A stretch of DNA of 34,515 nucleotides from Candidatus Saccharimonadota bacterium. Lineage in GTDB: Bacteria > Patescibacteriota > Saccharimonadia > Saccharimonadales > UBA4665. This document shows positions 1 to 7,320 of the stretch, piece by piece. The stretch is from NCBI GenBank assembly GCA_020428025.1, contig JAGQNO010000005.1, forward strand, positions 1 through 34,515, read 5' to 3'. A program made the position numbers and the translations under genes. The notes beneath the pieces were generated by a model. That model made no database searches and had not been told where the DNA came from. It saw nothing but the letters and a program-made list of their open reading frames with translations. The stretch's first letter is position 1; each line of letters begins with the position of its first letter.

Positions 1-41
1 TCGCGGCCAAAGCCAAAGAACAAGAAATTATGACTCTGTAG
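1..41 (+). CDS. frr: 3' end of a probable ribosome recycling factor gene (partial)
   Basis: The frame starting at base 3 reads AAKAKEQEIMTL and stops at TAG (39-41). A charged helix ending in KxKExEIM-L resembles the C-terminus of ribosome recycling factor, which splits post-termination ribosomes, and frr commonly lies just upstream of rseP/proS clusters in bacteria. Only 12 residues are visible, so the call rests on that tail and on position. The stop codon abuts the -10 box of rseP. Confidence 0.5.
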   Translation, partial: AAKAKEQEIMTL

Positions 42-47
42 TACAAT
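42..47 (+). promoter_or_regulatory. -10 box of rseP (leaderless type)
   Basis: TACAAT ends 9 nt before the rseP ATG and follows the preceding stop codon directly. No Shine-Dalgarno site fits in the gap, so transcription probably starts at or next to the start codon. Confidence 0.6.
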
Positions 48-56
48 AGACCAGAC

Positions 57-1223
57 ATGGCAGTAGCACTATTAATCCTGGGCATTATCTTATTTATCGG
101 CCTGATTCTTATCCATGAGTGGGGCCACTTTATTGCCGCCAAAAAGGGCGGTGTAGAAGTAGAAGAGTACAGCGTTTTTTTTCCGCCAAAGTTGTATAAG
201 CGTAAAACAAAAGGCGGCTGGCAATTTGTAATTGGCGCTTTGCCGCTAGGCGGCTACGTCAAACTCAAGGGAGAGCACGATACGGACACCGCCAAGGGCA
301 GCTACGGCGCGGCCGACCTCTGGACCAAGACCAAAATCATGGGTGCTGGTGTTTTTATGAACTTAGTCACCGCGTTTCTGTTGTTGATGGTCCTGGCTTG
401 GCTGGGTATGCCAAAGATTATGGACAATCAGTTTACGGTGGCATCGGACACCAAGGTGATTAGTCGCGGCCAGCACCACGTGGTTTTAGAAGAAGTGACT
501 AAAAATCAACCCGCCGCTAAGGCTGGCCTAAAGCGCGATGATATTTTGCAAAAAATTGCTGACACCCCTGTTACCGATGTAAAAAGCTTACAGCAGGCCA
601 GCAAAAAATATGCCGGTCAGACGGTTACGGTAACGTATGAGCGAGCCAAAAAGCAGCAGACTGCTACCGCTACGCTTAACTCTGTAGAAAGCCAGCAAGG
701 TAAGCAGCAGCCAACGTACCTAGGGGTATCGATTAGCGAGGTCAAGCAAGGCGCAGACCTACGGCGATCCACCTGGTCCGCACCTATAGTGGCCGGGGGT
801 CTGATTGGCCAGTTTACCTGGGCTACGCTCCAGGGCTTGGGCAACGCGCTGCAGGGCTTGGGTAGCCTGATTGCCGGCGCAGCTACTGGCAACACGGTGG
901 CTCGGCAGCACGGACAATCGGAGGCGGCCGGGCAGGTGTCTGGGCCGATTGGCATTGTTATGGTGCTTAATCTTGTATCGCATATGAACTACCAATTCAT
1001 GCTGCTGATTATTGCGCTCATTTCTTTAACTTTGGCCATTATGAATCTGTTACCAATCCCGGCATTGGACGGTGGCCGGCTCTGGCTGACGCTGATTAGC
1101 CGCGGCATTTTTAAGAAACCGCTGACGCAAAAAGTTGAAGAAAATGTCAACGCCGCCGGCTTTTTTATCTTAATTGGCCTGACGATTATTATTGCATTCG
1201 TGGACATAAAAAGGTTCTTCTAA
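57..1223 (+). CDS. rseP: Site-2 intramembrane zinc metalloprotease RseP
   Basis: 388 residues. This is an integral membrane protease of the S2P family (peptidase M50), which cuts membrane-embedded substrates such as anti-sigma factors or signal-peptide remnants. The zinc motif HEWGH (residues 20-24) lies in the first membrane segment. A PDZ-like domain occupies about residues 120-230 (AAKAGLKRDDILQKI is its carboxylate-binding part). The second catalytic motif NLLPIPALDGGRL is in a late membrane segment, as in RseP/MmpA. A hydrophobic segment ends the protein. The ATG start follows a -10 box by 9 nt. The stop overlaps the next gene (TAATG), so two intramembrane proteases are translationally coupled. 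No anti-sigma factor gene is nearby, so the substrate is unknown. Confidence 0.93.
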   Translation: MAVALLILGIILFIGLILIHEWGHFIAAKKGGVEVEEYSVFFPPKLYKRKTKGGWQFVIGALPLGGYVKLKGEHDTDTAKGSYGAADLWTKTKIMGAGVFMNLVTAFLLLMVLAWLGMPKIMDNQFTVASDTKVISRGQHHVVLEEVTKNQPAAKAGLKRDDILQKIADTPVTDVKSLQQASKKYAGQTVTVTYERAKKQQTATATLNSVESQQGKQQPTYLGVSISEVKQGADLRRSTWSAPIVAGGLIGQFTWATLQGLGNALQGLGSLIAGAATGNTVARQHGQSEAAGQVSGPIGIVMVLNLVSHMNYQFMLLIIALISLTLAIMNLLPIPALDGGRLWLTLISRGIFKKPLTQKVEENVNAAGFFILIGLTIIIAFVDIKRFF

Positions 1224-1972
1224 TGGAGCAAAAAAAAGTACCATGGAACGGCTGGGTGGCGCTCATTTATGGCGTGGTTTTGTTCTTTGTGGCACAGATT
1301 ATTGGCGGTTTGGCAGCGGCCATGTACGGCGCGCTCCAGGGGTGGAGTGCACAAAAAACCACCGACTGGCTGCAATCGGCTGTGGCCGGACAATTTGCTT
1401 ATATTCTGATTGCGGAAGTACTAACCATTGCCGGCATTTTTGCGTTTATTAGCTTCTACAAACAGCCGCTGAACATCATTGGCTTTAAGCGTCCCCGCTG
1501 GGACGATTTGTTCGCTGGACTAATGGGCTTTCCAATCTACTTTGTGCTCTTTGCGATTATGTTGGCCATAGCTAGCCAGGTCTTCCCGGGTCTTGACGTC
1601 AACCAGGAACAGCAGATTGGCTTTAAGGATGTGGCAGGCACATGGCCCTTAATTATGACATTCATTAGCTTGGTGATCTTGCCCCCATTAACAGAGGAAA
1701 TATTGCTGAGGGGCTTCTTATATACTAGCCTCCGTAAGTACTTCAAATTTGGTCTGGCGGCGTTGATTGTCAGCGCCATCTTTGCTGCCGCGCACCTACC
1801 GGAAGGTGGCGATGCCGGGCCGCTGTGGGTTGGGGCAATCGATACATTCATGCTGTCATTGGTGCTTTGTTATGTCCGGGAAAAAACCGGCAGTTTGTGG
1901 GGCGGCATTGTTATTCATGCGCTTAAGAACTGCCTGGCATTTATTCTGCTGTTTATTATTCAGGTCCGCTAG
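1223..1972 (+). CDS. CPBP family intramembrane glutamic endopeptidase
   Basis: 249 residues with about seven hydrophobic segments. The CPBP/CAAX-protease (Abi) motifs are present: EEILLRGFLYTSLRKYF contains the EExxxR signature, AAHLPEGGD supplies a conserved histidine, and GIVIHALKN gives the HxxxN motif near the C-terminus. Family members cleave peptide bonds inside the membrane; bacterial roles include bacteriocin self-immunity and protein maturation, and the substrate here cannot be told. The ATG overlaps the rseP stop as TAATG, and AAGG lies about 8-15 nt upstream, so it is the second gene of an operon. It ends with TAG. Confidence 0.9.
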   Translation: MEQKKVPWNGWVALIYGVVLFFVAQIIGGLAAAMYGALQGWSAQKTTDWLQSAVAGQFAYILIAEVLTIAGIFAFISFYKQPLNIIGFKRPRWDDLFAGLMGFPIYFVLFAIMLAIASQVFPGLDVNQEQQIGFKDVAGTWPLIMTFISLVILPPLTEEILLRGFLYTSLRKYFKFGLAALIVSAIFAAAHLPEGGDAGPLWVGAIDTFMLSLVLCYVREKTGSLWGGIVIHALKNCLAFILLFIIQVR

Positions 1973-2005
1973 GGCGGTCGGCTAACATAAGATAACAAAG
2001 CATGC

Positions 2006-2011
2006 TAAAAT
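2006..2011 (+). promoter_or_regulatory. -10 box of proS (leaderless type)
   Basis: TAAAAT preceded by TGC (extended -10) ends 9 nt before the proS ATG. The 9-nt gap has no purine-rich ribosome-binding site. Confidence 0.55.
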
Positions 2012-2020
2012 ACACCCCAT

Positions 2021-3280
2021 ATGAGAGCATCTAATTTATTTACCAAAACCAGCAAAACTGCGCCCGCGGACGAGGTCGCCAAAAACGCCCAACTACTGAT
2101 AAGAGCGGGCTATGTGTACAAAGAAATGGCTGGCGCCTATGCCTATTTGCCACTTGGCCTACGTGTCATAGAAAAAATTAAAGAAATTGTGCGCCAGGAA
2201 ATGAACGCCATTCATTCTAATGAACTGGTCATGACCAGCCTGCAGCGCAAAGAAATTTGGGAAAAAACTGGCCGCTGGGACGACAAAGTTGTAGACATTT
2301 GGTTCAAGACTCAATTGGCAGATAAAACAGAGGTGGGATTGGGCTGGAGCCATGAAGAGCCAATCGTAGAGATGCTGCACCAGTACATCCACAGCTACAA
2401 GGATTTGCCGGTCAGTTTGTATCAGTTCCAGACTAAAATGCGCAATGAAAAGCGGGCTAAATCCGGGGTCATGCGCGGCCGCGAATTTATCATGAAGGAC
2501 ATGTACAGCTTCCACGCCACCAAAGAAGACCTGGATCACTACTATGACCAAACCATAGAAGCATACAAGCGGGTCTATGACCGGCTAGGCATTGGCCAGG
2601 ACACATACGTCACGTTTGCTAGCGGCGGTGCCTTTACCAAGTTTAGCCACGAATTCCAGACCATTTGCGACGCTGGTGAGGACGTTATTTATCTGCACCG
2701 TGGCCAGAACATCGCCGTCAACGAGGAAGTGGTTGACGATGCGGTCAAAGAGCTGGGCATTAAGCGGGAGGAGCTAGAAAAAGTCAAAACCGTAGAAACT
2801 GGCAACATTTTTAACTTTGGCACCCAAAAGACAGATGAGATGGGCCTGTACTTTACTGATCAGGATGGCAAGCAGGCATCACTTTGGATTGGATCATACG
2901 GCATTGGCATTAGCCGCGCCATGGGCGTGATTGTAGAAAAAATGGCGGACGACCGCGGCCTAGTCTGGCCGGCCAACATAGCTCCGTACACCGTCTATCT
3001 GGCGCGCCTGGGCGTGGAAGACAATGTGGTGCAGGCCGCAGATAAACTATACGATGAACTAACCGCCGCAGGCGTAGAAGTCTACTACGATGACCGCGAC
3101 GAGCGCCCCGGCACCAAATTCGCCGACGCCGACCTGTTAGGTTTCCCGCTGCGCGTGGTAGTCAGTGCCAAAACAGAAGAGCAGGGCAAGTTTGAAGTTA
3201 AGCTGCGTACGGAGTCGGAATCGGCCTTGGTGGACCGCGCAGAGCTTGAGAGCCAGCTGAAACAACTGGCAAATTCATAG
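2021..3280 (+). CDS. proS: Prolyl-tRNA synthetase, short form without the editing domain
   Basis: 419 residues. Class II aminoacyl-tRNA synthetase that charges tRNA-Pro. The N-terminus (residues 1-60) is bacterial type. Motif 2 is KMRNEKRAKSGVMRGREF followed by MKDMYSFH, and motif 3 is GSYGIGISRAMG. The C-terminal anticodon-binding domain covers about residues 325-419 (VEVYYDDRDERPGTKFADAD). Typical bacterial ProS is about 570 residues because a YbaK-like editing domain (INS) sits between motifs 2 and 3; here only a short linker is present (about residues 225-270). It therefore cannot remove mischarged Ala-tRNA-Pro in cis. Its own leaderless-type promoter lies just upstream. Confidence 0.95.
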   Translation: MRASNLFTKTSKTAPADEVAKNAQLLIRAGYVYKEMAGAYAYLPLGLRVIEKIKEIVRQEMNAIHSNELVMTSLQRKEIWEKTGRWDDKVVDIWFKTQLADKTEVGLGWSHEEPIVEMLHQYIHSYKDLPVSLYQFQTKMRNEKRAKSGVMRGREFIMKDMYSFHATKEDLDHYYDQTIEAYKRVYDRLGIGQDTYVTFASGGAFTKFSHEFQTICDAGEDVIYLHRGQNIAVNEEVVDDAVKELGIKREELEKVKTVETGNIFNFGTQKTDEMGLYFTDQDGKQASLWIGSYGIGISRAMGVIVEKMADDRGLVWPANIAPYTVYLARLGVEDNVVQAADKLYDELTAAGVEVYYDDRDERPGTKFADADLLGFPLRVVVSAKTEEQGKFEVKLRTESESALVDRAELESQLKQLANS

Positions 3281-3307
3281 TTGCATTCCCTGAAGTTCTG
3301 CTATAAT
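3280..3307 (+). promoter_or_regulatory. greA promoter
   Basis: TATAAT (3302-3307) with an upstream GTTGCA/TTGCAT 15-16 nt away as the -35. Unlike most promoters here it lies about 75 nt before the start codon, giving greA a real 5' leader. Confidence 0.6.
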
Positions 3308-3345
3308 GGTGGCGAATTAGTGTAAACGATGTGGGTAACAAAAGA

Positions 3346-3362
3346 GGCCGCCAGGTGCGGCC
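3346..3362 (+). promoter_or_regulatory. Hairpin in the greA leader
   Basis: GGCCGC and GCGGCC form a perfect 6-bp stem with a 5-nt loop, 8 nt before the AAGGAG ribosome-binding site. The stem could influence translation initiation. A related sequence occurs in the secA leader (see findings). Confidence 0.45.
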
Positions 3363-3381
3363 ACATTAAGGAGTAAAAGTA

Positions 3382-3846
3382 ATGGCAGTAAAGAAACAAT
3401 TTAAGTTAACCAAAGATGGTGCCGCAGAATTGCAGGCAGAGCTAGATCAGCTCCACGCCACCCGGGCAGACCTGGCTGAGGCAATTCGTGTTGCCCGCGA
3501 GTTTGGCGATTTGTCAGAGAACACAGAGTACCAATCCTTGCGCGCCACGGCAGAGCGCAACGATGCGCGCATTGCAGAAATTGAACACATTTTGCAAAAC
3601 ACAGAGCTCATTAAAGATGGCGGCAAATCAGACAAAATCCGCTTAGGCTCGCACGTGACCCTAGAGGGCGCTGGCGGCAAAAAAGAGTTCCAAGTGGTTG
3701 GTACTATGGAAGCAGATCCGCTCAACGGCAAAATTAGCGATGAATCCCCAATTGGCCACGCCCTCATGGGCCGCAAAGTTGGCGACGACGTAGAGATTAA
3801 GACTCCTGCAGAGACCGCCAGCTACAAAGTTGCTAAGATTAGCTAA
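3382..3846 (+). CDS. greA: Transcription elongation factor GreA
   Basis: 154 residues, the usual GreA length. GreA enters the secondary channel of RNA polymerase and stimulates cleavage of backtracked RNA. The N-terminal coiled coil (about residues 10-75) carries the tip motif in AREFGDLSENTEYQSLRATAERN, with acidic residues of the DLSEN.EY signature. The C-terminal FKBP-like domain follows (GSHVTLEG..., ISDESPIGHALMGRKVGDDV). The start codon has a good AAGGAG site 8 nt upstream. It stands between two tRNA synthetase genes and is transcribed from its own promoter with a structured leader. Confidence 0.96.
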   Translation: MAVKKQFKLTKDGAAELQAELDQLHATRADLAEAIRVAREFGDLSENTEYQSLRATAERNDARIAEIEHILQNTELIKDGGKSDKIRLGSHVTLEGAGGKKEFQVVGTMEADPLNGKISDESPIGHALMGRKVGDDVEIKTPAETASYKVAKIS

Positions 3847-3870
3847 TTTGCGGCAACGACTTCCAGCAGA

Positions 3871-3876
3871 TATACT
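3871..3876 (+). promoter_or_regulatory. -10 box of lysS (leaderless type)
   Basis: TATACT ends 9 nt before the lysS ATG; the intervening bases have no convincing ribosome-binding site. Confidence 0.55.
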
Positions 3877-3885
3877 AGGGGCATC

Positions 3886-5358
3886 ATGGCAACCCTAAAA
3901 GAACTGCGCGATGAGCGCCTTCGCAAGCTTCAGGATCTTAAAGAAAAAGGCATTGAGCCCTATCCGGCCCGGGCGCAGCGTACGCACACGCTGCAGCAAA
4001 TCAAAGATCAATTTGCTGACCTAGAAAATCAGCAGGTAAGTGTGGTGGGGCGCATTCAGGCCATCCGCAAGTTTGGCAAAATCGCCTTTGTGGTTATTAA
4101 GGACCAGACCGGGGAGCTACAATTGTTTGTAGGTCCAGACCAGTCGGCCATTATTGAGCTGCTGCCACTTTTAGATAGCGGCGATTTTGTAGAGGGCCAT
4201 GGGCCAGTTATAAAGACCAAAACCGGTGAAGTTAGTGTTGGTGTAACAGAGATAAAACTGTTGACAAAATCGCTGCGGTCGTTGCCTACAGAGTTGACGA
4301 ATAAAGAAGAGCGACTGCGCCGTCGGTATGTAGACATGGCCGTAAATGACGATGTGCGCCAGCGTTTTGTGCGCCGCTCTAGGTTCTGGCAGGCTACCCG
4401 CGATTTCCTGAATCAAAACGGTTTTACAGAGATAAATATTCCCGTGCTAGAGCACACCACTGGCGGGGCAGATGCCAACCCGTTTGTGACGCACATGGAC
4501 GCGCTGGACCAGGATTTTTACCTGCGCATTAGCCACGAGCTGCCACTTAAGCGCCTCCTGGGCGCCGGCTTTGAGAAGGTCTACGACATTGGCCCCCGCT
4601 TTAGAAACGAAAATTACAGCGATGAGCATCTGCCAGAACACATCGCCATGGAGTGGTACTGGGCTTATGCAGACTGGCAGCAGGGCATCCAGTTCCAGGA
4701 AGATTTATTTAAGCACGTGCTGGAGCAAACGTTTGGCACACTGCAGTTTAAGCTGGGCAATTTTGACGTTAACCTAGAGGGCGATTGGCCGCGCTGGGAT
4801 TACGCCCAGGTTATTAAGGACCACTACGGCCTGGACCCATTTAGTTGCACGCTAGAAGAAGTTAAACAGGCGCTCAAGGACAACAAACTAGAAGTAGCCC
4901 AAACAGAAAACAAGGCCCGCGGCATTGATAAGCTTTGGAAGAACGTGCGCAAGGACGTGGCTGGGCCTATCTGGCTGATTAATACGCCGCTGTTTGTTAG
5001 CCCGCTTGCCAAAGCCAACCCGGATCGCCCAGAAACTACCCAGCGCGCTCAGGTAGTCATTGCCGGTTCAGAACTTTGCAACCTATTCTCAGAATTAAAC
5101 GACCCGCAGGAGCAGCTAGCCCGCTTTGTAGAGCAGCAAAACATGCGCGACGCCGGGGACGATGAAGCCATGATGCTCGACATCGACTACGTGGAAATGC
5201 TGGAATACGGTATGCCGCCGGCTTGCGGCCTTGGCTTTTCAGAACGAGTGTTCTGGATTTTTGAAGGTGTTTCTGCGCGCGAGGGCGTGCCGTTCCCGCA
5301 GCTGCGAGCGGAAATCGACCCGGTTACAGCCGGCCTGTACCCGGACGTAAAACTGTAA
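3886..5358 (+). CDS. lysS: Lysyl-tRNA synthetase, class II
   Basis: 490 residues. It charges tRNA-Lys in the cytoplasm. The N-terminal OB-fold anticodon-binding domain spans about residues 50-140 (VVGRIQAIRKFGKIAFVVIKD). The catalytic core follows with motif 2 (GFEKVYDIGPRFRNEN, then HLPEHIAMEWYWAYADW), the LysS-type NLFSELNDPQEQLARF and LDIDYVEMLEYGMPP. Motif 3 is unusual: CGLGFSERVFWIFEG in place of the common GGLGIGIDRLVMLLT, though the conserved arginine is kept. Length and the other motifs fit LysS rather than AsnRS or AspRS. It has its own promoter, and a hypothetical gene follows after 5 nt. Confidence 0.93.
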   Translation: MATLKELRDERLRKLQDLKEKGIEPYPARAQRTHTLQQIKDQFADLENQQVSVVGRIQAIRKFGKIAFVVIKDQTGELQLFVGPDQSAIIELLPLLDSGDFVEGHGPVIKTKTGEVSVGVTEIKLLTKSLRSLPTELTNKEERLRRRYVDMAVNDDVRQRFVRRSRFWQATRDFLNQNGFTEINIPVLEHTTGGADANPFVTHMDALDQDFYLRISHELPLKRLLGAGFEKVYDIGPRFRNENYSDEHLPEHIAMEWYWAYADWQQGIQFQEDLFKHVLEQTFGTLQFKLGNFDVNLEGDWPRWDYAQVIKDHYGLDPFSCTLEEVKQALKDNKLEVAQTENKARGIDKLWKNVRKDVAGPIWLINTPLFVSPLAKANPDRPETTQRAQVVIAGSELCNLFSELNDPQEQLARFVEQQNMRDAGDDEAMMLDIDYVEMLEYGMPPACGLGFSERVFWIFEGVSAREGVPFPQLRAEIDPVTAGLYPDVKL

Positions 5359-5363
5359 TTACT

Positions 5364-6002
5364 ATGAGCGCTATTGAACAAATCGGTAGAGAATTTGCTA
5401 TCTCTGAACGAGTGCAGCAGCAGGTCGTACGTGCCGTAGAATCCACGTATCCCTATGCTAATCCCGATCAGAGCGTGGCTGCTTATGTCAGGCAGCTACC
5501 ACTGAGAATTAAGCCTAACGTCCGTACATTTGCAGCAGCTGCACTTGCAGCAGTTAGATCTATAGACGACCCAACAAAAGTCTATTTGCCCAGGCATGGG
5601 GCAGTTTTCAAAGCGGGCGTCTATGTAGCGTTTCATGCGATTCGTCAGGAACATGGCAATCACTTTGCGGACGGCCTTGACCCCTCGCTGATAAGTGGGC
5701 TGTATCCCAGACAAATCGACCCCAGCAGAGCAGTCACAGACGTGGAATCTCAGGCCTGGCTGAACGGTGTAGCAGAGGATGGGCTGGATATTGCCCCAAG
5801 GCTGGCTTTACATGTCAGCAAATGGTCGTCAATTTTTGACCACATAAAGGACCGGCCGGCGTTGTTCACGACTGGCTTTGGTGTAACATTGGCCCTTGCA
5901 AAAAACAAATGGCAGCAGCAGGCCGATGTTGCCTTTGCTGACTTTTTAACCGGCTCCGGAATTGATGTTGCGTACTGGGGAGAGGGCGGCCTACATGATT
6001 AG
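5364..6002 (+). CDS. Hypothetical protein, probably coupled to the following zincin
   Basis: 212 residues, not recognised. It is soluble and mostly helical in appearance, with Ala-rich stretches (FAAAALAAVRS) and no signal peptide, membrane segment or clear catalytic motif. The start ATG lies 5 nt after lysS, with no Shine-Dalgarno site, so it is probably expressed by read-through from lysS. Its last 8 nt overlap the start of the zinc peptidase gene, which suggests a functional pairing (inhibitor, substrate or partner), but that is inference. Composition is somewhat more AT-rich than lysS. Confidence 0.75.
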   Translation: MSAIEQIGREFAISERVQQQVVRAVESTYPYANPDQSVAAYVRQLPLRIKPNVRTFAAAALAAVRSIDDPTKVYLPRHGAVFKAGVYVAFHAIRQEHGNHFADGLDPSLISGLYPRQIDPSRAVTDVESQAWLNGVAEDGLDIAPRLALHVSKWSSIFDHIKDRPALFTTGFGVTLALAKNKWQQQADVAFADFLTGSGIDVAYWGEGGLHD

Positions 6003-6363
6003 CGTTTCCGACAATCAGTTTCAGGCCATGGTAAACGAAGCCGCCGCGCGCCTGCCGGAGCCGCACAAGAGCCAAATTACAAACGTGGCGCTACTGTATG
6101 CCGATCAGCCATCGGCAGAGCAGGCGGATAAAATCGGTCTGCGGCAGGACCAGCTGTTACTAGGATTGTATGAGGGCGTGCCACTGACGCAAAGACAGGG
6201 CATGCAGCCGCATTTCCCAGATAAAATTACGCTCTTTAAAGACGCGCTGCAGTTGTTGTCTACGGACCAAGACGATTTACAGCAGCGCATTTATCACACG
6301 CTCTGGCACGAGGTTGCGCACTATTACGGCTTGGACCATCCAGCCATACACGCGCTGGAGTAG
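5995..6363 (+). CDS. Small zincin-like metallopeptidase (DUF1025 / PF06262-like)
   Basis: 122 residues from the ATG at 5995. This start is preferred over a longer in-frame one at 5962 because the family begins with a short Ser-x-x-x-Phe segment, matched by MISVSDNQFQAMVNEA. The metzincin-like motif HEVAHYYGLDH supplies H105, E106, H109 and H115. The middle contains LLLGLYEGVPL and PDKITLFKDAL, both typical of this family. It is cytoplasmic; the biological substrates of the family are poorly known. The start overlaps the preceding stop by 8 nt. It ends with TAG shortly before the next promoter. Confidence 0.85.
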   Translation: MISVSDNQFQAMVNEAAARLPEPHKSQITNVALLYADQPSAEQADKIGLRQDQLLLGLYEGVPLTQRQGMQPHFPDKITLFKDALQLLSTDQDDLQQRIYHTLWHEVAHYYGLDHPAIHALE

Positions 6364-6378
6364 TGTGCCAAAAACAGG

Positions 6379-6384
6379 TACAAT
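6379..6384 (+). promoter_or_regulatory. -10 box for the 6393 gene (leaderless type)
   Basis: TACAAT ends 8 nt before a GTG start codon. This placement is what supports the GTG at 6393 as the start. Confidence 0.5.
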
Positions 6385-6392
6385 AGAGCGTA

Positions 6393-6674
6393 GTGAAGAA
6401 ACAAAACCTATGGAACAAAATTTGGCGCGACAAGCGCGGCCACGTGGTTATTTGGCAGTGGCCAAACCTATGGCTGTGGGGGTGGCTGGCATGTACCGGC
6501 ATCTCTTTGTTTGTTCCGCAGTCCGTGGCCAATTGGCTGTGGTACGGTGGCCTGATTTTTTTGACCGTTTGGGCTGGATTAGAAATTTTTAGCGGCGTTA
6601 ATTATTTTAGGCGCGCGTTGGGTGTGGGCGTAGCAGTGCTGATACTTTTGCAATTATTAAATTTTGGTCGATAA
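6393..6674 (+). CDS. Small tryptophan-rich membrane protein
   Basis: 93 residues starting at GTG. A basic N-terminus (KKQNLWNKIWRDKRGHVV) is followed by three hydrophobic segments at about residues 24-42, 47-66 and 72-90, with many tryptophans in the first two. No enzyme motif is visible. It resembles small conserved membrane proteins of Saccharibacteria, but no function can be assigned. It has its own leaderless-type promoter and is followed after 10 nt by the HAD hydrolase gene, so the two are likely co-transcribed. Confidence 0.8.
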   Translation: MKKQNLWNKIWRDKRGHVVIWQWPNLWLWGWLACTGISLFVPQSVANWLWYGGLIFLTVWAGLEIFSGVNYFRRALGVGVAVLILLQLLNFGR

Positions 6675-6684
6675 GGACACGCGC

Positions 6685-7320
6685 ATGCAGGCAGTAATTT
6701 TTGATTTTGACGGAACACTTGCCAATAGCTTTAATGAAGTCGCTGGCTTTTTAGCGGGGCAGGCAGGGCGGCAGCTATCAGACTTTTCTGCCGCTCAGCT
6801 TAAGGACATGCACGGTCTGTCCATGAAAGATTTAGCGCTTCATCTTGGCGTCCCAGCCTGGAAATTGCCACTAGTGTACTTTAGAGGCCGCCGCTCCATG
6901 CATAAGCGTATGACCGGCGTCACCTTATTTCCTGGCATCGTTGAGGTATTAGAGGCACTCCACAAAGACAACTATCAGCTGCTTATTCTAAGCAGCAACA
7001 GCGCGCGAAATATTAAAAAATTCTTAAGTCAGCATGGTTTGTCCGGGTATTTTAATGGGGTGTATGGCAGCGCTGGTTGGTTTGGCAAGGGCGCAGCGCT
7101 TAAGGCAGTTGTTAAAAAACGGCGCCTATCACCAACCTCTACGGTCTATGTGGGCGATGAAGTCCGCGATGTCTACGGCGCTCACCGCGCCGGCATGCCT
7201 ATTATTGCTGTAGACTGGGGCTTTGCCTCTAGCCAGGCGCTGCTTGATCGCAGTCCAACTTTATTGGTGCACACCCCAGCGCAACTGCAAAAAGCGTTGC
7301 TAGATTGGGGGCGTCCGTAA
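6685..7320 (+). CDS. HAD superfamily hydrolase, phosphoglycolate-phosphatase-like
   Basis: 211 residues from ATG 6685, chosen because AAGG lies 8 nt upstream and motif I then sits at the usual N-terminal place; an in-frame TTG at 6664 overlaps the previous gene. Motif I is FDFDGTLANS (nucleophile D7, acid D9), motif II is LILSSNSA, and motif IV is VGDEVRDVYGA. A helical cap (about residues 15-80) places it in subfamily IA. It probably dephosphorylates a small phosphorylated metabolite; the substrate is unknown. The stop overlaps the next start as TAATG. Confidence 0.88.
   Translation: MQAVIFDFDGTLANSFNEVAGFLAGQAGRQLSDFSAAQLKDMHGLSMKDLALHLGVPAWKLPLVYFRGRRSMHKRMTGVTLFPGIVEVLEALHKDNYQLLILSSNSARNIKKFLSQHGLSGYFNGVYGSAGWFGKGAALKAVVKKRRLSPTSTVYVGDEVRDVYGAHRAGMPIIAVDWGFASSQALLDRSPTLLVHTPAQLQKALLDWGRP

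Noticed and set aside
5962-5994. Longer N-terminus for the zincin
   Set aside because: The extra residues (MMLRTGERAAY) do not fit the family start, and the ATG at 5995 gives the common overlap arrangement.
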